Origin: Bugula neritina
Lineage: Eukaryota > Bryozoa > Gymnolaemata > Cheilostomatida > Bugulidae
Assembly (NCBI GenBank): GCA_964035545.1
Contig: OZ037769.1
Span: forward strand, 7,366,429 to 7,430,428
Direction: 5' to 3'
Length of the DNA stretch: 64,000 nucleotides
Shown here: piece after piece, positions 1 to 8,081 of the stretch
Layout of the letters: each line of letters starts with the position of its first letter
Numbering within the stretch: position 1 is the stretch's first letter
Made by a program: the position numbers and the translations under genes
Notes under the pieces: model-generated
The model's database searches: none
Seen by the model: only the letters and a program-made list of their open reading frames with translations
What the model was told of the DNA's origin: nothing

Positions 1-2
1 AA

Positions 3-2690
3 GACTTGACCGGACTCCGGGCTTTCTTGGGGCTGGTAGGGTATTATAGGCAATACATACCAGACTTTGCGGGCATAGCCCAGCCGCTAAACCGGCTTAC
101 CGCAAAGGGAGTGACAAAGCAGTGGACTCCAGTCGAACAAGAAGCGTTCGACCGCCTCAAGGGCTGCCTCCTAACGGCGCCCATCTTGGCCTACCCAGAC
201 CCCACTCTGGAGTACATCCTAGACACAGACGCCAGTGACCAGAATGTTGGCGCTGTGCTGTCGCAAGTGCAGGACGGCCGAGAAGTAGTAGTAGCCTACT
301 ACAGCAAGTCTCTCTCTCCCGCTGAACGAAATTACTGCACTACCCGCAAGGAGCTGCTGGCAGTAATCAAGTCAGTGAAGCACTTCAGACCATACCTATA
401 TGGCAGGAAGTTCCGGCTGCGTACGGATCATGCCTCGCTGATCTGGTTGTGCAGGAGAGCAGAGCCCTCCAGTCAGGTCGCCCGGTGGCTCGAAATCCTA
501 GCTGAATTCTCGTACCGGATCGAACACCGACCGGGCAAGAGACACAGCAATGCAGATGGGTTGAGTCGCCGACCTGACGGAGGTTGTAAACAGTGTCTCA
601 ACATCGAGAGGAGGGATGGAGGTCCCCCACGATGCGAGTTGGAGACGCTGGCTCATCACGGAGCACCGTTTGACTGGGATCAAGGTCAACTCAGGCAAAG
701 AGTTGATGAGTCCCCGGAGGATGTACAAAACCTCCGCGCCAACCCTGTACTGGCCGGTAATGTTCGAGAGCTGAAGAAGCTCCAAGAAGAGCTGCCGGGA
801 GTCGTGGCAGACATCTACCGGGCCAAAAGGGAAGGGCGACGACCCAGCGAGGAACGCATACGACAGGGATGCGCCGAGTTCCGGCTATACTGTCAGCGTT
901 GGGACTCGCTGCGGATCGGGCAGGATGGGTTGCTAACCATCTCTCTAGCTGCCAGCGGCAGACACCCGGAAAGGAAGAGGGTAGTCTGCCCCACAGCCAT
1001 CCGCCGTGAGTTGATTTGGGATACTCACAAGCAGGCTCACGCAGGGGTCAAGCGAGTGATATCCAAATTACGACTCCGGTGGTATTGGCCGCAGATGGAG
1101 CGTGACGTCCGGCTCAGAGTCAAACAGTGTGAGATCTGCCAGGCCAGTAAGCATAGCCGCCCCCCTGGTGAAGCAGGACGGCGGAGGCTATATGCTGGTA
1201 GGCCCTGGCAAGTGGTCGCTGTAGACCTGGTCGGACCCATGCCCCTGACCCCCAGAGGCAATAATTGGATCCTAGTACTAACCGACCACTTTACTAGGTG
1301 GGCGGATGCTCTGGCTATCCCAGATGCATCAGCCCCAACAGTGGCCAGGGCACTAGACCAACATGTATTCTGTTATTTTGGGCTTCCCGAACAGATACAC
1401 TCTGATCAAGGCGCTCAATTCCAGTCTCAACTGATGAGCGACCTTTGCCACCTCTGGGGAGTAAATCAGAGCAGGACCACCCCCTACCACCCTCAAGGTA
1501 ACGGGGTGGTGGAGCGCAACAACCGGATGCTAGGTGATGCGCTCCGGAGTCTCCTCCTTGGACGAGGTCAAGAGGAATGGGATACGGTGTTGCCGCAAGT
1601 CATGCGTGCATACTGTAGCACCCCACACACCAGTACTGGTGAGACCCCAAACCTCTTGATGCTCGGGAGAGAGACTCGTGTCCCTGACCATCTCACCTAT
1701 CACGTTCCAGAGCAGGATAACTCAGTCCATGAGTATGCCAGTGAACTAGTGGAACGGATGAAGGCCGCACACGAGATACTGCGTCAACAGCAGTGGAAGG
1801 TGCGGCACGAAGATTCCGATGAACCACCCCTCTATCAAAGAGGAGATAAGGTGTGGATGGTCAATTACCGTAGGCGCCGCGGACAGGCTGATAAGCTGAA
1901 GCCTAAGTTCGTAGGCCCCTACGTGGTCGCCGAGGCTATGCCCAATCATACGTACAAGATTGAGCGCTCAGGACAGGTGTCTATCCAGAATGAGTCTCGC
2001 TTGAAACCGTATTGGGCTAGCCCCGACGGAGTGGGAGAAGCCCCCCCGTTGTTAGAGCCCAGGAGGCAGACAACGACGCGCGGGCGACGGCGGCATGGAC
2101 CTGAATACGAAGTGGTCATACCGCGGGAGGAAAACTTGGTGAGAGAGGAGCGGCAGCTTTTGTCAACAGAAGCGTGTCCGCCACCGCCAAGTCTAATTCC
2201 ATCACTTCCAGAAACCGAGCCGGTTCCGGAAGTGCAAACCCCCACGGAGGGAGGGGCTCCATCCGGAGAACAAGAAGAGGTGACCACTAACGGTGAAGTA
2301 GAGACGCCATTAGAGGCCCCTACTAACGAACCGGCAAGTGTGTCACCCCCCCTAGAGAGGGGACAGCGTACGAGGAAGCCCCCACCGTATTTGAAAGACT
2401 TCATATGTGACTGCATTAGAAGCGGCGCACATGAAAGTCTAGGGGAAAACCGTACGATAAAATGTTGGAGTTGTGAACCCCACGCAAATATCAACTTTTG
2501 CGAGGGCGGAATAGTGGGAGGAATTAATGCGCGTAAAGCAAATAGTTCCGATCTCGTGCCTCAGAAACGATGCTCAGCCTTTTCTTATGCTGACATCGCC
2601 AAAGGCAGACGTATCTCACAACCAGCTCCAACCTTACCAAGAACGTTGAGTATGGACATTAATACCGAGTTCCCAGGTAAGCCAGTATAA
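3..2690 (+). CDS. Gypsy pol polyprotein (RT end, RNase H, integrase), 5' partial
   Basis: The frame is open from base 3; the true start lies upstream. The first residues match the RT thumb/connection block (FLGLVGYYRQYIPDF). RNase H follows, with TDAS near residue 75, ELLAV near 117 and TDHASL near 140. Integrase has an HHCC zinc-binding motif near residues 343-382 (HKQAH ... CEICQ) and a D,D,E core: DLVGP, SDQGAQF and VVERNN. After the core comes a small basic C-terminal domain (LKPKFVGPYVV). Beyond it is an unusually long tail of over 200 residues, rich in Pro, Glu and Thr, with a KPPPYLKDF motif and no recognisable domain. RT, RNase H and integrase drive copying and insertion of the element. 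Frame is intact to the taa at 2688-2690. Confidence 0.93.
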   Translation, partial: DLTGLRAFLGLVGYYRQYIPDFAGIAQPLNRLTAKGVTKQWTPVEQEAFDRLKGCLLTAPILAYPDPTLEYILDTDASDQNVGAVLSQVQDGREVVVAYYSKSLSPAERNYCTTRKELLAVIKSVKHFRPYLYGRKFRLRTDHASLIWLCRRAEPSSQVARWLEILAEFSYRIEHRPGKRHSNADGLSRRPDGGCKQCLNIERRDGGPPRCELETLAHHGAPFDWDQGQLRQRVDESPEDVQNLRANPVLAGNVRELKKLQEELPGVVADIYRAKREGRRPSEERIRQGCAEFRLYCQRWDSLRIGQDGLLTISLAASGRHPERKRVVCPTAIRRELIWDTHKQAHAGVKRVISKLRLRWYWPQMERDVRLRVKQCEICQASKHSRPPGEAGRRRLYAGRPWQVVAVDLVGPMPLTPRGNNWILVLTDHFTRWADALAIPDASAPTVARALDQHVFCYFGLPEQIHSDQGAQFQSQLMSDLCHLWGVNQSRTTPYHPQGNGVVERNNRMLGDALRSLLLGRGQEEWDTVLPQVMRAYCSTPHTSTGETPNLLMLGRETRVPDHLTYHVPEQDNSVHEYASELVERMKAAHEILRQQQWKVRHEDSDEPPLYQRGDKVWMVNYRRRRGQADKLKPKFVGPYVVAEAMPNHTYKIERSGQVSIQNESRLKPYWASPDGVGEAPPLLEPRRQTTTRGRRRHGPEYEVVIPREENLVREERQLLSTEACPPPPSLIPSLPETEPVPEVQTPTEGGAPSGEQEEVTTNGEVETPLEAPTNEPASVSPPLERGQRTRKPPPYLKDFICDCIRSGAHESLGENRTIKCWSCEPHANINFCEGGIVGGINARKANSSDLVPQKRCSAFSYADIAKGRRISQPAPTLPRTLSMDINTEFPGKPV

Positions 2691-2707
2691 GTCTTGTATT
2701 CCTATTC

Positions 2708-3157
2708 ATGGAAACGGGCTCGATGCCAGTAGATTCTGAACTAATTCAGCAGATTGAATCAGAATTACTGGGAACCACGTTTCATGTGAATGACGATGAA
2801 GACACTGTAATGGCCGATGGTCTGTTAGACCTGGAGCTAGACACTGTTCTTGGTCAGTCCACACATGATTCATCAGTTCCTCGAGTGCATTCCAAAAGCA
2901 GTGACTCTCAGGCTAACAACGGTCGACAGTCACTAGAATTAGGTTGTAAAGATCCACCGCGATCTAACACTAATTCTACTTTTGTAGACACACTCGCGCC
3001 CGTCTCTCCGGGCATGCCTTCTCTAGAGATGGCGTGGGACTCAGAGCCGGCCCCAACAACTTCTACCACCAGGAAACTGCCACCCCCAGTTGGAAGCAAC
3101 CTCCAACTGGATTACCCCTGCCACAGAGAGAGAGATCAGGACCCATCAAGGAGGTGA
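2708..3157 (+). CDS. Gypsy extra ORF, acidic protein
   Basis: A 149-codon ATG frame starts 17 nt after the pol stop. The first ~50 residues are acidic (NDDEDTVMADGLLDLELDT), followed by a Ser/Thr/Pro-rich stretch. There is no signal peptide or membrane segment, so it is not a typical envelope protein although it sits in the env position. It overlaps the zinc-finger frame by about 130 nt (3027-3157) in a different reading frame. The two frames may be one protein split by a frameshift, or two proteins. I recognise no family; a regulatory function is only a guess from the acidic composition. Confidence 0.5.
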   Translation: METGSMPVDSELIQQIESELLGTTFHVNDDEDTVMADGLLDLELDTVLGQSTHDSSVPRVHSKSSDSQANNGRQSLELGCKDPPRSNTNSTFVDTLAPVSPGMPSLEMAWDSEPAPTTSTTRKLPPPVGSNLQLDYPCHRERDQDPSRR

Positions 3158-3782
3158 GGGTAATCGTGAATGCAACCTCTGCCAGCAGCGATTCACGACC
3201 CACCGCAGACTAAAAGTACACTTGCCGCAACACTACATCACCACTTTCTGCCCTTGCGGAGAATATAGCTACAATCGTGATTACCTGTTGCGGCACCAAC
3301 GTACTATGCAGTGTTATCAAGGGCATGTCTATGAAGTAGACGAATCATCCTATCCTGCCTTTCTCAACGCCATCAAACCACTCATCACTGACTCAGCTCG
3401 GCTATCTCGCCTGGAGCAAGGCTTCCCTTCCCCGCGACCCATCATCTCTAAAGCCGCAGATAAACCTACACAGTCTACTAACTCTCCACCTCACAGTCCT
3501 ATACGCATGCCGCATACCTTTCCTCGGGTCGTACTACAGAGAGTAGACACCAATGCGTATACACTCCCTCCTCCCCTTCCATCCTCAGAGCGGAAAAGAC
3601 ACAGGCAGCCAACTTCCTCTCGCTCGTCCCCCTGGGCCCGTAACCTACGTGAGGTAGAAGCTAGGGCGCATGACTTGGAGCAAGAAGTGTACAGGCTGGC
3701 CCCACGGGTACAGGCAGCATCCAGTGAACTCAAATACTTACAGGAGTCTATTAAACGCATAAAGCGTGCGGCCCGCAGTTAA
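3027..3782 (+). CDS. Gypsy extra ORF, C2H2/C2HC zinc finger plus coiled coil
   Basis: Open frame from about 3027 to the taa at 3780-3782; the start is unclear. It encodes a C2H2 finger (CNLC, 12 residues, HLPQH) directly followed by a finger-like CPC ... H-x5-C unit, then a Ser/Pro-rich linker, then about 45 residues of charged heptads (LREVEARAHDLEQEVYRL) that look like a coiled coil, ending in a basic tail. This is a DNA- or RNA-binding, oligomerising architecture placed between pol and the 3' LTR. Possible expression routes are its own start, frameshifting from the acidic ORF, or splicing from the donor-like site at 2676/2677 near the end of pol. None is shown by the sequence. Confidence 0.6.
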   Translation, partial: RWRGTQSRPQQLLPPGNCHPQLEATSNWITPATEREIRTHQGGEGNRECNLCQQRFTTHRRLKVHLPQHYITTFCPCGEYSYNRDYLLRHQRTMQCYQGHVYEVDESSYPAFLNAIKPLITDSARLSRLEQGFPSPRPIISKAADKPTQSTNSPPHSPIRMPHTFPRVVLQRVDTNAYTLPPPLPSSERKRHRQPTSSRSSPWARNLREVEARAHDLEQEVYRLAPRVQAASSELKYLQESIKRIKRAARS

Positions 3783-4050
3783 CTCGAGTCTACCTACAAC
3801 TCCCTACTACTCATTCCCCTACCTCTCTGTGGCATTCCCTACTATAATGGTGGCACGTACTCTACATGTAGATAGGATCTTCTCTTGCTTATTACTTAGT
3901 GCACGTTATATATACCTGTATATTTTTTACCAGTTGTTGTTTTTTTTTTGTATATACTTTTATACTGTTCTCTTACCCCCCACAACGAAGTATACGTTTT
4001 TTTTATGTGAATCTTATTTTATCAGAAAGTGGGCTTTCTGCTGGAGGGGG
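3783..4050 (+). other. Gypsy 3' untranslated region and polypurine tract
   Basis: Non-coding, pyrimidine-rich stretch between the zinc-finger ORF stop and the LTR. It has long T runs near 3945-3955 and 3996-4002. The purine run ggaggggg at 4043-4050 lies 3 nt before the inferred LTR start, where plus-strand priming is expected in LTR elements. Confidence 0.6.
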
Positions 4051-4053
4051 CAG

Positions 4054-4331
4054 TGTGGTGGCTCGTGGAGCTACCAGCAACACAATACGCAAGGTTGCGT
4101 ATTGACCCGGAACAATGTATTAGCCAATTAGCTAGGCTGTTTTATAAGTAATAGTAGCCGCTTCGCGCTACTAGTTCAGTTGAGGATAGTGCTGTAAACT
4201 AAATAGACGTGCGTATCATTACTGTTGTACATTGGATTTTTATTATGTATTCTTGTATTAAATATAACGATATCTACTCGACTTAACTGGTGAAGTTTCT
4301 CTAGTGTTAAATAGACTCTCTTAGTGACACA
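4054..4331 (+). repeat. 3' LTR of the Gypsy element
   Basis: Starts TGTGGTGG just after the purine tract and ends TGACACA, giving a TGTG/CACA terminal inverted repeat; about 278 bp. It contains a perfect 10-bp palindrome (4083-4092 with 4095-4104, 2-nt loop), a TATA-like tttataag at 4141-4148, a second stem-loop at 4153-4172 and an attaaa polyadenylation-like hexamer near 4257. Borders are inferred because the 5' LTR is not in the window. Confidence 0.7.
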
Positions 4332-4879
4332 TCAACCCTAAATCTGAAAACTATAACAATATCTTATATTATATAGTACTATAACTGTGTACAACAAATG
4401 TTTTTAGGGTTCATCCCCTCATAAGCACAGAACAGAGCACCATAGCCCATACTCTAACAATGAAAAATCGAATGTTTCTACTAAAATATATTTGAAATGT
4501 GTGTAAATTCAAAATATAGCATGCTCTATTAATTTTAGGAGTTACAAGTCGTGCATAATGCCAAACCTTTTAAATACGCTTCAGTAAAAACATTAGTTTC
4601 TTTCGTTGCAAAGGTTTGAGCCATGAGACTCTGTTCAGTGCTGACAAGGAGATAAATCTCCAAACAGTTGCTGTACACAAGTTTAGTCATATAATGTTCT
4701 CAATTATTGCTTAGAAATAAGTACTTCTGTGGTTGAGCATTTTAACAATGAATTCATGTCGTAATGCAGGTGCCTGTAACTCCTAGAGCTTTTTGAGCTC
4801 TTTGACATGAGTTTACACGTGTTTAAAATATTTTTCAATTCACACATTTAGCACGTTTAAATTATTATGTTCCTTCCAG
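4332..4879. other. Intergenic or intronic, no gene seen
   Basis: AT-rich sequence between the LTR and the PAN-domain exon. Probably intron of the PAN-domain gene, into which the Gypsy element may have inserted in the same orientation. I see no ORF, RNA gene or repeat family here. Confidence 0.4.
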
Positions 4880-5211
4880 GACGTTGGTTGAAAGCAGCGG
4901 ATAAAGTCCCTAAAAGAGGTAAAGTCTTTTCATACATGTTCGGTATATTGATCATGCCCATTTCTGATGTGGAACTTACAGCACAATCACTCAAATCTTG
5001 TGCCCTGAAGTGTCTTCAACATACAAGCTGCATCAATTTTGGCTACATATCTTCATGGCCATCATGTCGACTATACTCTAAGACTGCCGCTGAGATTATG
5101 ACTTCAGGCGGCTTTTCTTGGTACAACAACAGCGTTTTTGTGTATGGGTCACTAGAACAGATTCCTGAAGCTGTCATAGCAAAAATTCGTGAGACGCGAG
5201 ATTTTATATAA
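4880..5211 (+). CDS. PAN/apple-domain protein, last exon
   Basis: The exon begins after a good acceptor (tatgttccttccag, AG at 4878-4879) in phase 1 and ends with taa at 5209-5211, about 110 residues. Its cysteine pattern (SLKSCALKCLQHTSC ... INFGYI ... CRLYS) resembles a PAN/apple domain, a disulphide-bonded adhesion or ligand-binding module usually found in secreted or cell-surface proteins. Upstream exons, including any signal peptide, are not in the window or not recognisable; the Gypsy element lies where they could be. It could also be the relic of a broken gene. The PSMD10 gene points towards it from the other strand. Confidence 0.55.
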
Positions 5212-5967
5212 TGCTAATGCACCAGCCTCTATAAGGTCTATCGTAATAGATCTATATATAAACTGTTACTTTGAAAAGAAAGCATTACTCTAAAGTTATA
5301 GTTAAACAATCCAACAGGCAAACTTTATTTTTTTAAAACACTGAAAGGCAAGTTTATAAAAGAAGCTTTTACAATGGGGCAGATTGATGCCTCAATGTTT
5401 CCCATTTTATGATTTCTCATTAGATTAGTAATTGTCTACCACAACATATTATGTATTCATGACATATAAGTATTTCACATTGTATGCTACACTAAGTTTA
5501 GGATTTTATGCACTACCTATACATTTAGGTGTGTAGGTACGCTTTACAAAGGCTAAACGACTTTACCAGCCACTATTATACTGAATACCAAGTATACAAA
5601 CTGTACAGCACACATGCCAATTATACAGTCTCTAAGGCTATACTACAGTTGTAATGCATATGGCATGCCAAAAGTACAGTTTTAGTAAACTGAAGGAATT
5701 CTTTCGCTAATCATCTACAAACTAATGACTCATATCTATTAAATTTACCAAAGTGGCATTTCAAAATCCTTAATTTAAAATCTAAAGCACTTTTCTACAC
5801 TAATTGCATAATATATCATTATAATAATATATTTTTAATACTATTTTATTAATGCTATTACAAGGATATACATTATGTAATTGATTATAATAAACATTTC
5901 TGAACAATCTACATGTATGTACATCAATACATCTATTACTTTGGATATATTTTCATGCGCTATAAGA
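5212..5967. other. Convergent 3' flanks, no further gene
   Basis: AT-rich DNA between the PAN exon (+) and PSMD10 (-). tttatt at 5845-5850 reads AATAAA on the minus strand, about 120 nt beyond the PSMD10 stop, and is a plausible polyadenylation signal. Nothing else recognised. Confidence 0.5.
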
Positions 5968-8081
5968 CTACGTGAGTATTTGACAACTGTTGTAAACATT
6001 AACTAAAGTATTCCTAGAAACAGGCTTTACATAGTCCAACGGAGTTTTCTTCTCCTTATTCTGTTTATGTATATCAGCACCGTGCTCTATTAGCAACTTA
6101 GCTATGTCCAGCGCATCATCTTGACAAGCAACATGTAAAGCAGAGTTGCCTTCCGTATCTGTGTAGTGTGTATCAGCTCTGTTTATCAGCAACAGCTGCA
6201 CCATCTTGAGAAGACCTATAATAAAGTAGCCAACTTTTAGAGATTTTCTAATAAATCAAATTGAATGTATGCATGTATACCTGTATGTATTAAAATTACA
6301 GTGGTAGCTCATAATATAGAACATTTATATAAGTTACACACAACTTGCTAAAATTAAATAAAAAAAGGAACACTTTTCCTCTCATAGTTTCCAGTATATG
6401 TATATTATCCCACACTGTAATACAACAAGCAGCAGCTGTATCACCTTTACTGGCAGCTCTGTGTAAAGGAGTAGCGTTGACCCAGTCCCCCACCGTAGTG
6501 TGAGCTCCATTCTCTATCAGGAACACCGCTATGTCATAGTGATCTTTGGATGCCGCATAATGCAATGCGCATTGACCTGCAAAGTTCAACATAAAACTAT
6601 AGATAACAATTAAAAATAAAGTTTAAAGAACATATAAATAGATAAAGGACAACAAAGTATTTAAAAATAATACAAGTAGAAAAGCTAAAGATACAACTTT
6701 GATTGAGTACGTAGATAAAGCCCCAGGTAGATTCATGGTTTTATCAACAGTGTTTCTGTTTTTTAAAAGTTTTATTCTAAAAATATTTATTGGTAAGCTG
6801 GGAAGAGCACTTGATTGCAATTGGTAGATCCACTAAGCAATATCAAGTACGCAGATTTTCCTGAGAATCAGCATAAGCAGAATACACCGAATTACTTGGC
6901 AACTACTAAACTGTAAGAGTAAGTGACCTGTGCGATTGACGGAGTTTACATCCGCCCCCTCGTTTAGTAAAACAGACACAACTTCCTTCCTGCCTGCGCT
7001 GGTGGCAATCATTAGAGCCGTCCATTCTGAGTCATCCGTCCCATCAACCTGAATATGAGACAATGTCGATTGCAATAATGTTTATCCCTCAACTGATATC
7101 TGCTAGTAAAATATATATAGTGAATATGTTATTAAAAAATTCAATACTTATCACTTAACCACAAATATTAGTTCAAATAAGGAATAGAACCATTAATATT
7201 TAAGACACTCATACTTAGAGTTGTTGAACTTCAAGGGAGAACAATTTTTGACAACTAGGGGATTGTCCCATGATTCTTGTGTGTGTTAGCAATGAGATCG
7301 CATGGTTGATCATCTCCCAAAAGCAATAAAATAGCAAGTCATAGAAACTATTTTGAGTAACTGAGGTAATCATTTACTGCAATAATTAGGCTGAGCAAAT
7401 CTTTCAATTCTACAAAAGTTAATTTATCACAAACCAACATATAATAAGTTCCTCTGTATACTTGTATTATACTAGAAGGGGAAACAAGCCTTTGAGTTAG
7501 CAAACCAAACCCATCATCCAATAATACAATGCGACGTGTTCTAAGATCACTTACCCTACCTCACAAAATTTCAAATATAAAGAGATACATAGTTAGATTT
7601 TTTCAAAACCCATTATGACCTTACCTCAAAATTTACTGTGATTATGATATGTTTATTGTATAAAAAGTGGAAAGGCATTTTAAACATTCATTGGTCTCAG
7701 TACTCCCTAGCTGGGGATAAAGCATATCGGATAAATAATTGTATAAAGACATTTTAATGTACAGCTCAAGATAAACACATTACACTACATTACACAGATA
7801 TACCCGACCAGGACATGGCAGTGAAAGGTGAGAACAGATATACACATAACCACATATTATATAATGTATATACTTGATGGATATATACATACCTTAGCAT
7901 TGTGGGACAGCAAGAGTTTAGTAATATCAACATTTCCTGCTGATGCTGCCCAGTGAAGCGCAGTTCTTCCATCTTGGTCTTTCTTGTGTACAAGATCATT
8001 ATTCTCAGCTAAGAGTTTCTGTATATGTCCTATATTACCATCATAGGCCAACTGACATAACTGCAAGTTGGAATGACTCAT
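5968..8081 (-). CDS. PSMD10: 26S proteasome assembly chaperone PSMD10 (gankyrin)
   Basis: Four exons on the minus strand: 8081-7893, 7048-6928, 6576-6445 and 6215-5968. They join in phase to 690 nt (229 aa; human gankyrin 226 aa). The whole protein is an ankyrin-repeat solenoid with repeated ALHYAAS/PLHRAAS/ALHVAC helices, closely parallel to gankyrin along its length, e.g. DQDGRTALHWAASAG near residue 36 and NKEKKTPLDYVKP near the C terminus. Gankyrin is a cytosolic/nuclear chaperone that binds the Rpt3 (S6) ATPase during assembly of the 19S particle; Arg39 matches the Arg used for that contact. The vertebrate LxCxE pRb-binding motif is not kept (VACQD at 176-180). Borders are clean GT-AG. 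Intron 1 (7049-7892) holds only AT-rich sequence. Confidence 0.93.

Larger units (their letters stand above)
1..4331 (+). mobile_element. Ty3/Gypsy LTR retrotransposon, 3' part
   Basis: The window opens inside the pol gene of a Ty3/Gypsy element and runs to the end of its 3' LTR. Visible in order: end of reverse transcriptase, RNase H, integrase, a long proline-rich pol tail, two overlapping extra ORFs with zinc-finger and coiled-coil features, an untranslated stretch, a purine tract at 4043-4050 (ggaggggg), and an LTR at 4054-4331. The 5' LTR, gag, protease and the catalytic part of RT lie outside the window, so target duplication, LTR divergence and age cannot be judged. The coding part is clearly more GC-rich than the host DNA. 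Pol has no internal stop in what is visible, so this may be a fairly young copy. Confidence 0.93.

Noticed and set aside
1946-2494. 182-codon frame antisense to Gypsy pol
   Set aside because: Shadow of the pol tail; low-complexity Ser/Gly-rich translation with no homology.
1-4331. Endogenous retrovirus with envelope
   Set aside because: The extra ORFs after pol have no signal peptide, membrane anchor or glycosylation pattern; they encode zinc-finger and coiled-coil features.
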